This document shows, piece after piece, positions 44,361 to 54,858 of a DNA stretch of 64,000 nucleotides. This DNA is from Candidatus Nitrospira neomarina (lineage in GTDB: Bacteria > Nitrospirota > Nitrospiria > Nitrospirales > UBA8639): the NCBI RefSeq assembly GCF_032051675.1, contig NZ_CP116968.1, forward strand, positions 2,046,001-2,110,000, in the 5' to 3' direction. A program made the position numbers and the translations under genes. Each line of letters begins with the position of its first letter. Position 1 is the stretch's first letter. The notes beneath the pieces were generated by a model. That model searched no databases. It saw nothing but the letters and a program-made list of their open reading frames with translations, and was not told the origin of the DNA.

Positions 44361-46328
44361 ATGCTGTCATTTCGTTATGGAGGACAAAACGGGAAAGCGT
44401 TCAAACTGAAAACCGATGAAGAGCTCGTGGTGGTGCGAACGGAGAGTCGTCGACCATTGGAAGCCGCCGCTCAGTCAACGCGAGCTCGGCAGGCACTGGA
44501 CAATCTTGAGCCCGTGCACCGGTTTCACCATGCCGGCGTGGAAATCTTTCGATATCCCCAAGCCGTTCGACGCGCAAGCGCGCGAGGAGCCATCCGCACC
44601 ACCATACAATCCGTAAAAGACGTCCAATTTGCCGGACGAGTCCTGGTCGACCCTCAATCAAAACAACCTGTTCTGTACACTGAAAATCTTTTCGCAAAAT
44701 TTGATGATGACCTGGCGGAATCCACTTGTCGGAAAATCCTAAAAGCCTGCGGACTTAGAATCAAACGGGTGTTGGAATATGCTCGCAATACCTTCTTTAT
44801 CGAAGCGCCAGAGGGCACAGGACAGAAAGTGTTTGCCATAGCCGAGAGTCTCTTGCAGCATAAACATGTGGAGCTCTGCCACCCTGAACTTGTCAGACAA
44901 ATGGGATGGCGCACAGCGTTCCCACAACAATGGCATTTAAAAAAGACCACGATTGATGGAACGGTCTATGATGCCCATGCCAACGTGGAGGCAGCCTGGG
45001 CACTCAGTGAGGGAGAGAATATCACTATCGCAATCATTGATGACGGCATGGATCTTGATCACGAAGAGTTTGCCGGTTCAGGAAAACTTATCGCTCCTCG
45101 CGACGTAACTCGCGCCACGGACGATCCTCGACCCGGCAGCCGGGATAATCATGGAACCGCCTGTGCAGGCGTCGCCACCGGCAACGGTTTTCATGGTGCC
45201 TCCGGAGTCGCTCCCAAAGCCCGATTAATGGCCATCCGGTATGTATCTCCGTTAGGCTCACAAGCCGAGGCTGATGCATTTATCTGGGCCGCCCAACATG
45301 GCGCGGATGTCATTTCCTGTAGCTGGGGTCCGGAGGATGGCGCCTGGTGGGATCCGCGCGACCCGCTCCATCACACCGTCGTGCCCCTACCGGATTCCAC
45401 TCGTCTTGCTATTGATTGGGCCGTCGCGAATGGACGCAACGGAAAAGGCTGTGTGATCACCTGGGCCGCCGGAAACGGCAACGAAAGTGTCGATAACGAT
45501 GGTTATGCCAGTTATGAAAAAGTAATTGCCGTGGCCGCCTGCCACGCCAAAGGGAAAAGGAGTGCCTATAGTGATTTCGGCAAGGCAATTTGGTGTACCT
45601 TTCCCAGCAACGATACCATTCTCCCCATCCCGGGAATCTGGACCACCGATCGCTCAGCATCAGCAGGATATAATCCCGGACAAGTCAGTCGAGGCGATGC
45701 GGCAGGCAATTATGTCAACGATTTTGGCGGCACATCAAGCGCATGTCCCGGTGTCGCCGGGGTGGCCGCCCTCATTCTCGCTCGCAACCCTTCCCTGCGA
45801 TGGGATGAGGTCAAAGATCTGCTCAAACGCTCGTGTGATCAAATTGATCCAAGCGCTGGCAGATATGACACCAACGGCCATAGCACCTTATATGGGTATG
45901 GCCGGATCAATGCCAAACGTGCGGTAGAATTGGCTGCACCGGCCATTCCAACTCCCACCACTGTGCATACCTCAACCGCCATCATTCCCATTCGCGACCT
46001 TCAAACGTCACAACTCTCTCTTCAAGTGGCCGAGACCACCCCCCTTACCTCCGTCAAGATCGGAGTGGATATCGAGCATTCGTATATTGGTGATTTGATC
46101 ATTAAGGTGGTACCCCCCAATTCAACAGGAGTATCGTCCATTGTGCTCCATAATCGAATTGGAGGCGGCACAAATAATATTCACACCACCTATGATGTCA
46201 CCACGACCCCTGACCTCCTGGCATTCGTCGGCAAAAATCCAAAGGGAAAATGGTCCCTGACGGTTCAGGATAAAGCAAAACTTGATACCGGGCGCATCTT
46301 ACAGTTTTCAGTGACCCTGATTTTCTGA
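44361..46328 (+). CDS. Subtilisin-like serine protease (S8) with P domain
   Basis: A 655-residue protease. The ATG follows AGAAGGAG. Residues 1-180 are an N-terminal pro-region (VVVRTES, then NLFAKF...CGLRI). The S8 domain has Asp227 (AIIDDGMD), His264 (DNHGTACAGVATG), the oxyanion Asn (AAGNGNES) and Ser459 (GGTSSACPGVAG). The C-terminal P domain (proprotein-convertase type) has VKIGVDIEHSYIGDLIIKV and GKNPKGKWSLTVQD. I see no signal peptide, so secretion must use another route, or the enzyme acts inside the cell. The divergent propeptide-like gene is its likely partner. Confidence 0.87.
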   Translation: MLSFRYGGQNGKAFKLKTDEELVVVRTESRRPLEAAAQSTRARQALDNLEPVHRFHHAGVEIFRYPQAVRRASARGAIRTTIQSVKDVQFAGRVLVDPQSKQPVLYTENLFAKFDDDLAESTCRKILKACGLRIKRVLEYARNTFFIEAPEGTGQKVFAIAESLLQHKHVELCHPELVRQMGWRTAFPQQWHLKKTTIDGTVYDAHANVEAAWALSEGENITIAIIDDGMDLDHEEFAGSGKLIAPRDVTRATDDPRPGSRDNHGTACAGVATGNGFHGASGVAPKARLMAIRYVSPLGSQAEADAFIWAAQHGADVISCSWGPEDGAWWDPRDPLHHTVVPLPDSTRLAIDWAVANGRNGKGCVITWAAGNGNESVDNDGYASYEKVIAVAACHAKGKRSAYSDFGKAIWCTFPSNDTILPIPGIWTTDRSASAGYNPGQVSRGDAAGNYVNDFGGTSSACPGVAGVAALILARNPSLRWDEVKDLLKRSCDQIDPSAGRYDTNGHSTLYGYGRINAKRAVELAAPAIPTPTTVHTSTAIIPIRDLQTSQLSLQVAETTPLTSVKIGVDIEHSYIGDLIIKVVPPNSTGVSSIVLHNRIGGGTNNIHTTYDVTTTPDLLAFVGKNPKGKWSLTVQDKAKLDTGRILQFSVTLIF

Positions 46329-46836
46329 TGGAGCCCTGGCCCGGCCAGTGGCAATAAACTTCGATCACTTTCTGGAGAGGTATTGCCCTTCTTTCAGACA
46401 AATTCCGTCTAATCAAGTCACGGGCTGCCGTCGCAAAATCACCCCGGCTATCCAGGCAATCGGGGAATAATGGACAATAGATCGCAAATTATTCGAAATG
46501 GGAGAGAGCATATCTTTACTGATTGAATGAGTTTCCCCCTCTATATACGGAGGGAATCTATGCGTCCCGGCTTCACACCCCACGAGCAAAAATTATTTGG
46601 TGTTCAAAAAAAGCCGCATTTTCCCTTGTGATTCCAGCCTTCAATACGTAAAATCCAGAGGAAACGAAACATTCACACTTGTGAGGGAATTTTCCTGGAT
46701 GGAGACAGGAAGGGTTTCTTGGGCATTAATCACAAGTTGGTCTCAAGCCACTCCGGCATGTGAGTCCGGCGTTCCCTCTTAGCGAGCTTCTCCAAATTGT
46801 CAGTATTCCGTTGAAGAAATCGCAAAGAGGACTCCT
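46329..46836. other. Intergenic region
   Basis: About 510 bp. The open frame at 46597-46782 has no start signal. It should carry the promoter of the NHL-protein gene, whose site AAAGAGG is at 46823-46829. Confidence 0.5.
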
Positions 46837-49008
46837 TTGAAAAATATTTTCCTCCCACTTTCCAGCTTCTATCTTTCAAGCACATTCAGCGTTCTTCTGT
46901 TGACTGGCGTCCTTATAGCTCCTTACCAATCTTTAGGATTTGAAAAAGTGGAGTACGTCCAAGAATTTCGCGCGGGACTTCAAGAACCCGTCGACGTCGC
47001 CCTTGCCGTTAATGGCGATGTGTATGTGTTAGACAAAGAAGCTTCTAAGATCTTTGTCTTTGATGCTTCCGGGAAACCTAAATTCGACTTTGGGAGACCA
47101 GGTTCCGACCCCGGCCAATTGGACGAGCCCGAATCACTTGCCATTTCTCCAAAAGGCCAGGTGTTTGTGGCGGACACAGAAAATGACAGGATTCAGGCCT
47201 TCGATGCTTCTGGGAAATTTTTATTTCACTTCGGATCCTCCGGCAATCAACCGGGCCAGTTAAATAATCCATCCGGGTTGGCCATCGATCAATTTGGAAT
47301 GGTCTTCGTAGCCGACCGAAAAAACCAACGGATTCAAAAGTTCAGCTATCGCGGCATTTTTTTGCAGGCCTTTCCACTAGACACTGCCCCAATAGACATT
47401 GCCATCGATCCAGAAGGAAATGTATTTGCCTTGGTGCCCGGCAAACCGGAAATTGTCAAAATTTATCCCCATACGCAAAAACGGGAATGGGTCTTTCAAT
47501 CCGTCCAGAAGCCTGACTTCCTCAGTTCGGGAAGAGGCATGGCCGTAGACATAAAAGGAGATGTGTATATCAGCGAACGATCTGATCACAGCATTAAAAA
47601 AGTGGATACAAAAGGTAGCCTGCTGGTGACCTTTGGGTCAGGGGGTGAAGGACGGGGCCAATTCGATGACCCCAGCGGGTTGGCTGCTGATGAACAAGGG
47701 AATATCTATATCGCCGATTCCGACAACCATCGGGTGCAAGTGTTTCATGTGGCAGGAAGTCAGAAGCACACCATGATGGTTCAAACCCTATCTCCGCCGA
47801 TTATCGAATTCGAGTCCCTACTCAAGGCTGAGGAGGCCATCACAGACCTCTTTTATGTCCCAACAAAAGGGCTGCATGTTCTCTCTCAGGAGCGGGATCA
47901 TATTCTGCGAATCGGCTCCCCAAATCAGGTATACGGAAGGGAAGGAACTAAACCAGGGGAATTTGATGCTCCCATGGCTTTGACAGCCTCTGCAGATGGA
48001 ATACTGGCGGTAGCGGATACCGGCAATGATCGTGTGCAACTACTCGATCCAGAAGGGGCCTCTTTAAACCATTTTGGCAAATCAGGAGAAAAAACAGGAC
48101 AATTCGATGAACCGGCCGGCATTGCCATCAGCAAGAAAAATTTAATCTATGTGGCCGATACGGAAAACCATCGAATACAAATTTTTAATTCGGAGGGCAT
48201 TTTTCTCACGAGTTTTGGCCAGGAAAGTGACAAAATTACACCACAGACACCGGAACATGGAAAATTTAATAATCCAACATCTCTGGCAATCAACTCACAA
48301 CACCAGGTGTATGTGTTGGATGCCAACAATCACCGAGTGCAACTGTTCGAGGAAGAAGGACAGTTTATCAAGGTGATCGGATCAAAGGGCCGGAACCCAG
48401 GCCAATTCCTGGAACCCGTTGATATCACCGTGGACGAACAGGACCATCTCTACGTCGCCGATCGGGGAAATCATCGAATTCAAGTGTTTGATTCCCAAGG
48501 CCACCTTATTTTCATGTTTGGTACATCAGCAGCAAAGCAGATATTCGGGTTTTCATTTTGGGCGCATCCAGAGTCCCAACCAGGAAATTTCCCCACGTTG
48601 TCTTCGATTGCCGCGTTCCAAGAAAAGGTCTATGTAGCGGATTTTCATTCCGAGCATATCCAGGTTTTCCGGTTTTATCCAACCGGCTTGGTCAAGGAGG
48701 AGCGATTTTTTCTAACCAAGTCCGCTTTCCCTCCTCATGAGGGCTCCAAAGATGCGACAGAATCACAACGCTTAGCCCAGGAATCAGCTCTCCAGCAAGC
48801 CTTGGAGGAATTGACCGTGAAAACCGGACTAACGAAAATTCAACTAAAAAACGCTCTTCGCATTGAACGGATCGAATCACTTTCCACTGGAGCGATTCAA
48901 GTAACGGTCAGCGTACCAAAGCAATTCGTTAGTGGGGACCCGTCTAACAAACCTTCAGATCCGGAAAAAGAAGAGCCCACGAAATCTGAGGAGTTTATTC
49001 TGCAATAG
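46837..49008 (+). CDS. Exported NHL-repeat propeller with a C-terminal FlgT/LPP20-like domain
   Basis: A 723-residue protein initiated by TTG, with AAAGAGG 8 bases upstream. The signal peptide ends about VLIAPYQSLGFEK. Then come at least ten NHL-type blades of about 45-50 residues, each with patterns such as GQLDEPESLAISPKGQVFV and VADTENDRIQAFD, so two propellers of six or more blades are likely. The last 80 residues have a different fold: RLAQESALQQALEEL followed by a beta segment (GAIQVTVSVP). That is the pattern of the N-terminal domain of FlgT/LPP20, found also in the 54859 gene. NHL propellers bind proteins or sugars. First gene of a four-gene block. Confidence 0.78.
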   Translation: MKNIFLPLSSFYLSSTFSVLLLTGVLIAPYQSLGFEKVEYVQEFRAGLQEPVDVALAVNGDVYVLDKEASKIFVFDASGKPKFDFGRPGSDPGQLDEPESLAISPKGQVFVADTENDRIQAFDASGKFLFHFGSSGNQPGQLNNPSGLAIDQFGMVFVADRKNQRIQKFSYRGIFLQAFPLDTAPIDIAIDPEGNVFALVPGKPEIVKIYPHTQKREWVFQSVQKPDFLSSGRGMAVDIKGDVYISERSDHSIKKVDTKGSLLVTFGSGGEGRGQFDDPSGLAADEQGNIYIADSDNHRVQVFHVAGSQKHTMMVQTLSPPIIEFESLLKAEEAITDLFYVPTKGLHVLSQERDHILRIGSPNQVYGREGTKPGEFDAPMALTASADGILAVADTGNDRVQLLDPEGASLNHFGKSGEKTGQFDEPAGIAISKKNLIYVADTENHRIQIFNSEGIFLTSFGQESDKITPQTPEHGKFNNPTSLAINSQHQVYVLDANNHRVQLFEEEGQFIKVIGSKGRNPGQFLEPVDITVDEQDHLYVADRGNHRIQVFDSQGHLIFMFGTSAAKQIFGFSFWAHPESQPGNFPTLSSIAAFQEKVYVADFHSEHIQVFRFYPTGLVKEERFFLTKSAFPPHEGSKDATESQRLAQESALQQALEELTVKTGLTKIQLKNALRIERIESLSTGAIQVTVSVPKQFVSGDPSNKPSDPEKEEPTKSEEFILQ

Positions 49009-49115
49009 GGACAACACTTCTAAACTCCACCTTCTCGGGCTAAGGAGCTGCAGAGAGGAAATGTTTTTCATTTTCCTGAAAAGCCTAAGCCCTAAATTTG
49101 GTATGGGAGAAAGTG

Positions 49116-51395
49116 ATGAATAATCAAGGACGGATTGCCACTCGCATAATCGTTGGTCTCTTATTGGTGCTGTTTGGAAGTGGGTGCGGGTCAATAAAGG
49201 AGAGCTTCGATGGGGCCACCTCAACCCTCACGGAGGGGATAGACAATGCGACATCAGCAATTGGACTGGGGAATGACGAGGCTTATGAAGAAGGAAAAAC
49301 TTATTTAGAAGCTCAAGCCTATGATCAGGCTATTTTGAAATTTGAGGAAGCACTAAAAGAGAACCCGGACGACACCAGGATTCAAACTGATTTGGCTCAA
49401 GCCAAATCCTTTGCCGCAGCCCAACACTTTGAACGGGGCAAAGCGCTCACAGAGAAGCACGAAATCAACGGGGCCTTAATCGCTTTCGAAAAAGCCACAT
49501 CTTACCAACCGGCCAACACCACCTACGCCACACGATATCAACAAGAAAAGGAGAAATACGCCAAGTTAAAAGGAGAGATACTCCGGCTTGTCCAGGAAGG
49601 GGAGGAGTCGAAACAATGGGATCAGAGTATCAGGGGGCTGGAATCGATGAAACGATACGAGTCCTCATTTCCGGAATTGGCCACCCACATTCAGCATACC
49701 CGCCAACAAGCCTCCGAATACCATGAAGGTCGATCTGATGCACATCTTCATCAGCAAGCCTTTCAAGAGGCGGCCCAGGAAATTCAAAAAGCCGCTGAGT
49801 ATGACCAAAATTCCTCTATCAGTCTCAAGAATAAGGCGCGACATCATTTGTTATTAGCTAAGCAAGCCTGGGACCAGAACAAGTATTTCCTGGGCTACGA
49901 AGAAATGCAGAAAAGTCTGGAATTTGAGCCACAGAACCCGGAAATTAAAAAATTCCACGCCCATCTGGTCGACCAGTGGACGGATATCCTTTACAACGAA
50001 GCGGTTCAAGATCAGAACACGGGAAACTTACAGGGGGCAAAGGACAAGCTTTCTCGGATTTCCAAGCTCAAGCCGGGATATCTCAATGTGGAATCGCTGT
50101 TATCGGAGTTGCAAGGAAATTTAGCGGCGACCTATTACACCAAGGCCGACTCGCTTATGCGGCAAGAGGATCGTACTCGTCTGGGATTGGCCCTAGCCAA
50201 TTATTTAATCGTTCGTGAACAGCATGATTCCCAATACCAGGACCTAGAGGAGAAAATCGCCCTGGTCAAAAAAATGCTGTTGGAAGAAGTCCAACTGCGG
50301 ATAGCCGTGCACTTTGACAATAAATCCTCCGAGTCTGGTGCCGGAGGGGTGGTCTACAATCAACTATTAGATCGCTTGCGAAACTCGGAAAGACTGAAAA
50401 ATTTGACCCTGATTGACCGGGAAGTGATCGATCAAATTCTACAGGAGCAGGCTCTGGGACAGGGATTTTTGGATCCGTCCACCAGTCCACAGGTTAAAAA
50501 AATAAAGGGTGCGCATGGAGGAATTTTCGGCGAAGTCCTGAGGGCCAGAGTCAAAGAAACCGGGAGAGATCAACCGACATTCGGCAGCTCCACCTATGTC
50601 AGCGGGACCCGATTGGTCCCGAACCCAGAATATGAACCGAGAAGACAGGCAGTCGGCTCGGCTCGACAGGATATGGTCCTTGCCCAACAGGAATTGACCA
50701 ACGCCGAAGTCCAATCCAAACAGAGTCAAGCCAACATGATGGCAACGCAGCAGCAACTGAACCAATCGCCAGGATCTCAAAAAAGTCAGGCCCCGATAGC
50801 CATTGGAAGCATTCTGCAGGGGCTGGGTTCGGTGGCCGGAGTGAAAGCGGCACGTTCGCGGCTTACGAATGCACAAAATCGATTACGATTTTCGGAGGAT
50901 GAGCTTGCCCGCACCCCTCCCACACTTGAAGAAGAAATCACTGATAGTTTTCGCTATCCCATTTATGATCTCAAATTAGAGGGAGAGGTGATGCTAGCTT
51001 ATCGCTTTGTGAATTTCACCACCTCTGAAGTGGGAGATTCTAAAACCATTACTAAAACCGATGAAATTTTAGACCGCTACGTACAGGGGGATCCCGGGAA
51101 AGGAGTCAATAGCGACCCCAATGAATTGCCCGCCAAAGAAGAATTTCTTCAGAAGCTCCTAGCCCAAGCCATTGAAGGGGCCGCTCAGGCCATCGAGGAT
51201 AAAATGGCGAATTTTTCGGAGTCCTACTATGAAGAAGGGAAAAAAGCCGAAGAACATGGGTTGGAAGAGGAGGCTATTGAAAATTATATGCGGTATATGT
51301 ATTCAACCTCCGATCTTAGCGCCTCAACCGTGCAACATGCCAATCAATATATTTATGACAAAATGGGTGTACTCATTATCCGTCGGAAAACGTAG
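49116..51395 (+). CDS. TPR lipoprotein with CsgG-like domain
   Basis: A 759-residue lipoprotein-like protein; the ATG at 49116 follows GGGAGAAAG. The signal ends FGSGC with Cys at residue 24. Residues 50-360 hold TPR-like helical repeats (AYDQAILKFEEALKENPDD). Then comes a CsgG-like domain: LRIAVHFDNKSSESGAGG, LLDRLRNSERLKNLTLIDRE and DQILQEQALGQGF (a typical CsgG/curli-secretin 'dre-l...q' segment). A helical linker follows, then a beta strand segment (YPIYDLKLEGEVMLAYRFVN) and a last TPR-like helix pair. CsgG-type proteins form outer-membrane pores or regulate surface structures. It sits between the NHL propeller and the 1134-residue protein. Confidence 0.75.
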   Translation: MNNQGRIATRIIVGLLLVLFGSGCGSIKESFDGATSTLTEGIDNATSAIGLGNDEAYEEGKTYLEAQAYDQAILKFEEALKENPDDTRIQTDLAQAKSFAAAQHFERGKALTEKHEINGALIAFEKATSYQPANTTYATRYQQEKEKYAKLKGEILRLVQEGEESKQWDQSIRGLESMKRYESSFPELATHIQHTRQQASEYHEGRSDAHLHQQAFQEAAQEIQKAAEYDQNSSISLKNKARHHLLLAKQAWDQNKYFLGYEEMQKSLEFEPQNPEIKKFHAHLVDQWTDILYNEAVQDQNTGNLQGAKDKLSRISKLKPGYLNVESLLSELQGNLAATYYTKADSLMRQEDRTRLGLALANYLIVREQHDSQYQDLEEKIALVKKMLLEEVQLRIAVHFDNKSSESGAGGVVYNQLLDRLRNSERLKNLTLIDREVIDQILQEQALGQGFLDPSTSPQVKKIKGAHGGIFGEVLRARVKETGRDQPTFGSSTYVSGTRLVPNPEYEPRRQAVGSARQDMVLAQQELTNAEVQSKQSQANMMATQQQLNQSPGSQKSQAPIAIGSILQGLGSVAGVKAARSRLTNAQNRLRFSEDELARTPPTLEEEITDSFRYPIYDLKLEGEVMLAYRFVNFTTSEVGDSKTITKTDEILDRYVQGDPGKGVNSDPNELPAKEEFLQKLLAQAIEGAAQAIEDKMANFSESYYEEGKKAEEHGLEEEAIENYMRYMYSTSDLSASTVQHANQYIYDKMGVLIIRRKT

Positions 51396-51410
51396 TGGGG
51401 ATATTCCGGT

Positions 51411-54400
51411 ATGGGTAGAAAGACCAAATGGGTTTCTTCCATTAATGAAAACCCGAGGGACCCACACTCCATGACCGTACACGAACAATGGCATGAACAA
51501 CCTTGGTCATCCATGAAAGGGATCGTGAGTCTCTCTGCTTTTGTGGTTTTGCTCTCTTTGTACGGGTTAGCCATGGGGGTTGAAACCGAGAAGCCTGGTG
51601 AATACACCATTTTGGATGCAGACCGGCACCTTAAGACGATACTAGGGGAATTGCCGATCTATGAACCCACCACCAACACATTTACTCCCGCAGTTCCCCC
51701 TTCATCAACGCTTAAACAGGCAGTCACCAATCTCGAACCCGAATGGAATCGACTGTATGACAACAGCGATCTGCACGATGTCCCGCCGCCCGGACGGGCT
51801 AACATACTCCAACGCTGTGACGATCTGAAGAAACATCTTACAGGGCCTATTCAGACCAAGCATACATTGGAGACTGAACGGCTCACACTCGAACAGCGGG
51901 AACGCTTCGTGGATAGTGCTCGCAAACAAGTCGAATTACGAAATTGGACGGAATTTGTCTTTGCCATGGGCAACCTGGGGAAGGAGGCGTTTAATTCTTT
52001 CAAAAAGATCCTTTCCCCTTCTCCGAAAGATGTGAAAAAGCTGTATGAAGCCCTTGCCCTTGTCAAAAAAATGATTCAGAGTGCAAGAAAGCCCACGGTC
52101 AAGAATCCCGGGGGCACGGCAATTAACTCGGCAGATGCTATAAAACTTGGCGAGAATGGGAACAAGTATTTTGTTGAAAAGCAAGCCGAGATCACTAAGA
52201 GAGTCAATGACTATATCATGAACCGCAAATTCACCGAGAAGGAATTACGAAACCCTGAGCAGATTCAAAAGGAAATTTTCATTCTTATCCGTGATTACCT
52301 CAAGTCTCTGGCAGTTGCTGAGCGCGGTGACCTTCGACTACGGATTCAACAAATCGATATAGAATTAAAAAAATACGCACAAATTACCTTGCCTGCGGGA
52401 GCCTTTAGTTTTGTTGAGTACGAACCCCTGTGTAAAAAGATTCGTGATCTCAAAGATTGGAATATTCGAACCATAGAAGGGTTGAGAATTGACCCGCCAA
52501 AAGTCCGGATCGAAGTAGGAGAAACAACAAAACAGTTTAAGGCCATTGGAAAATATTCTAGTGGAAAAGGAAGAGAGGTGGACGTCACCGACATGGTGAA
52601 TTGGCCTAAAGGTCATTCCTTTACCGGAAACAAGCCAGGAAAGTTCACTTTAACAGCCGAATATCGGAGTCTCACGAGCACTGCTGAAATTATGGTCGTT
52701 CCCTCTACACAGCCGGTGCCTTCCGCAGCCCACCCCACAGGGAAATGTCCCGCGGGAAAAATCGAAGTGCCCTATGTCATACGAATGCAAAAGACGAATG
52801 CAGAAGGTGTTGTGAATGGCCTTGGTCTGCGCTTACCGGTCGTAGGGCAAGAGCCGAGCAACCATTTCAATCCTGGTGAGATCACGGACCAGGTTCCGTA
52901 TGCAGGCGATTGTGTCGACCCGAATACGGAAATTAAGGTCAAACTTGCTTTGGAAGTACCTGACGCACCCGTAGGCCCATTCCGTGCGGAATTGAACTGC
53001 GGGAGAGCTATAGAAATAGAGGCCGGGGCTGAGCCTTCAAGGATATGTGGAATCGTCGTGCGGGGATGGAAGCCTGAGGGAAAGGTTTCTGTCACTGTAA
53101 CACCGATTCCAAAGCGCAGTGGAATACGGATTTTCCCGGGAGACATGTCACAAGAAGCCTTCAATATGCATACCACCGGTCCCTCGGATTTTCATGACAG
53201 GTATATTTTCGAACAGCTCATCAGTGCGAAGGGGATTGCTCAGGAAGGAGTGACCACTATCGTTTTTGATGTGAGCCAGGAAGGGTACGGCCGAGTAAGC
53301 CTCCCTTTGAATATTTCGGTCTTACCAAGCGGACGGGCTCCAAGTCGCGGCGGAGGCGTGCGACCACCGGTTGAACCGGCAACGGGTTCTTCCGAAGGCC
53401 TCTATTGTGTCTGGCGATCCAAGTCATTCGGAGATGGTCCAAACTGCTTTGATATTAATCGCGCTCAATGTGACAATCCGAGGTATGCCGGAAACCCAAA
53501 GTATGAGCGGGTAGGTTCAGGCTTGACGCCCATTGAGTCAGCAGCCTTGGCTTCCCGGCTAAGCCCTTATAAAGGCGATGCCTATGGCTGCCGTAGCAAC
53601 ACCTCGGGCAATTCAGATCCAGAAGGAGGCCATGATCCCGGCGGAGGGGCAGGTACTGGTGAGGGACAAGGTGCGGGTGGGACATCAGGCTCTGGCAGTG
53701 ACGGAGACACCGGAGAGGATGCGGGCACTGGAGACGGTGCAAGCATCGGAGAGGGTGAAGGCACTGGGGAAGGCGAAGGCACTGGAGACGGTGAAGATAC
53801 CGAAGAGAACCAGGCAGCGAATGGAGGGGAAGAAGATAGCGATTTGTTAGCAGGATTTCCAGACGTACCAGGGGATGCACCACCGACTGATGATGGGCCG
53901 ATAACCCCCGAACAGGCCGAAGCGGTGGAAGGGTTTGGAGAGAATGGCTCCACCAGTCACTTGCCCCCTTCTGACCCGGATCAGATGGTCAGCGATGATT
54001 CAGATGCCACGCCCCCCATGGATATCGCCGCAGTGGCCCAAGCCGACAAAGACCAAGACGAAGCCCGCAATCGCGACCGGGAAGGAATCCAGAGAGAGGC
54101 AGACCGACAAGCGGGTAACGATCGCCAAAGGATTAATCAACAAAATGCGCAAGACCGACAAACACAGGACGCGGCGGCCCAGCAAGGAGTGGCACAAGCG
54201 CAAGCCCAAGGGCAAGTGATGATCGATCAAACCAACCAGAATGCCGATCCCATTATGAGCGGTCAGGATATGGCCGGAGCCATCAATACAATTCAGCAAG
54301 AAGGGGATGACAAGATCCAAGCCATTGATGATCAAATTCGCCAAGGGTTAGGGGGAAGTGGTCAAGGAGCCGGAGGATCGGGATCTACCCGCCAGCCTCT

Positions 54401-54815
54401 ACCACCACCCTCTTCAATGGGAACAGGCCCGGTGGACACCGCCGTAGTCCAGTGTAATACGAAGTATGGTTCAGGAGGTGATAATCCTGGCTTTTTCACG
54501 ATCGACTTTAATGGAGCAACCGGGGTGGCACAATTTGTATATGATACCGAAAGCATCAAGGATGAAATGGAAGTGAATGCGGGAGGGGCTTCTTTTAATA
54601 CGACATGCCGTAGTAACGGCGAAAAAGTGCCCATCACGATCCCATCGCCGAACACGCCGGTGACTGTGACGGTGAAGCCCAATTGTGCGTGCAAGAAATC
54701 AAAATGTACAGGGACCAGTTGGAGTTTCACCTTTCATTGTCCCAACCAAGCCGGATCGCCAAACGGGGGGCTATTACCGAGAGGAAATCCTACTGGGGGT
54801 CTTTTTGGGCAATAA
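51411..54815 (+). CDS. Large multi-domain exported protein of unknown function
   Basis: A 1134-residue protein. A hydrophobic segment (residues about 37-55, GIVSLSAFVVLLSLYGLAMG) serves as a signal or anchor after a long N-terminus. Then a helical region (60-370), a Big2/Ig-like part (RIDPPKVRIEVGETTKQF), and a PASTA-like domain around residue 455 with VPYVIRMQKTNAEGVVNGLG and FNPGEITDQVPYAGDCV. Then beta domains with Cys (ELNCGRAIEI, YCVWRSKSFGDG). Residues about 738-803 are a Gly/Glu/Asp/Thr repeat (GEGEGTGEGEGTGDGED). A Gln/Arg/Asp-rich helix (876-980) and a Cys-rich end (PNCACKKSKCTGTSW) follow. No known protein matches the whole. It starts 15 bp after the CsgG-like gene. Confidence 0.65.
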   Translation: MGRKTKWVSSINENPRDPHSMTVHEQWHEQPWSSMKGIVSLSAFVVLLSLYGLAMGVETEKPGEYTILDADRHLKTILGELPIYEPTTNTFTPAVPPSSTLKQAVTNLEPEWNRLYDNSDLHDVPPPGRANILQRCDDLKKHLTGPIQTKHTLETERLTLEQRERFVDSARKQVELRNWTEFVFAMGNLGKEAFNSFKKILSPSPKDVKKLYEALALVKKMIQSARKPTVKNPGGTAINSADAIKLGENGNKYFVEKQAEITKRVNDYIMNRKFTEKELRNPEQIQKEIFILIRDYLKSLAVAERGDLRLRIQQIDIELKKYAQITLPAGAFSFVEYEPLCKKIRDLKDWNIRTIEGLRIDPPKVRIEVGETTKQFKAIGKYSSGKGREVDVTDMVNWPKGHSFTGNKPGKFTLTAEYRSLTSTAEIMVVPSTQPVPSAAHPTGKCPAGKIEVPYVIRMQKTNAEGVVNGLGLRLPVVGQEPSNHFNPGEITDQVPYAGDCVDPNTEIKVKLALEVPDAPVGPFRAELNCGRAIEIEAGAEPSRICGIVVRGWKPEGKVSVTVTPIPKRSGIRIFPGDMSQEAFNMHTTGPSDFHDRYIFEQLISAKGIAQEGVTTIVFDVSQEGYGRVSLPLNISVLPSGRAPSRGGGVRPPVEPATGSSEGLYCVWRSKSFGDGPNCFDINRAQCDNPRYAGNPKYERVGSGLTPIESAALASRLSPYKGDAYGCRSNTSGNSDPEGGHDPGGGAGTGEGQGAGGTSGSGSDGDTGEDAGTGDGASIGEGEGTGEGEGTGDGEDTEENQAANGGEEDSDLLAGFPDVPGDAPPTDDGPITPEQAEAVEGFGENGSTSHLPPSDPDQMVSDDSDATPPMDIAAVAQADKDQDEARNRDREGIQREADRQAGNDRQRINQQNAQDRQTQDAAAQQGVAQAQAQGQVMIDQTNQNADPIMSGQDMAGAINTIQQEGDDKIQAIDDQIRQGLGGSGQGAGGSGSTRQPLPPPSSMGTGPVDTAVVQCNTKYGSGGDNPGFFTIDFNGATGVAQFVYDTESIKDEMEVNAGGASFNTTCRSNGEKVPITIPSPNTPVTVTVKPNCACKKSKCTGTSWSFTFHCPNQAGSPNGGLLPRGNPTGGLFGQ

Positions 54816-54858
54816 CGACAAAAAAAACTTATTCCTTAACAATGGACAAAGGCTTTCC

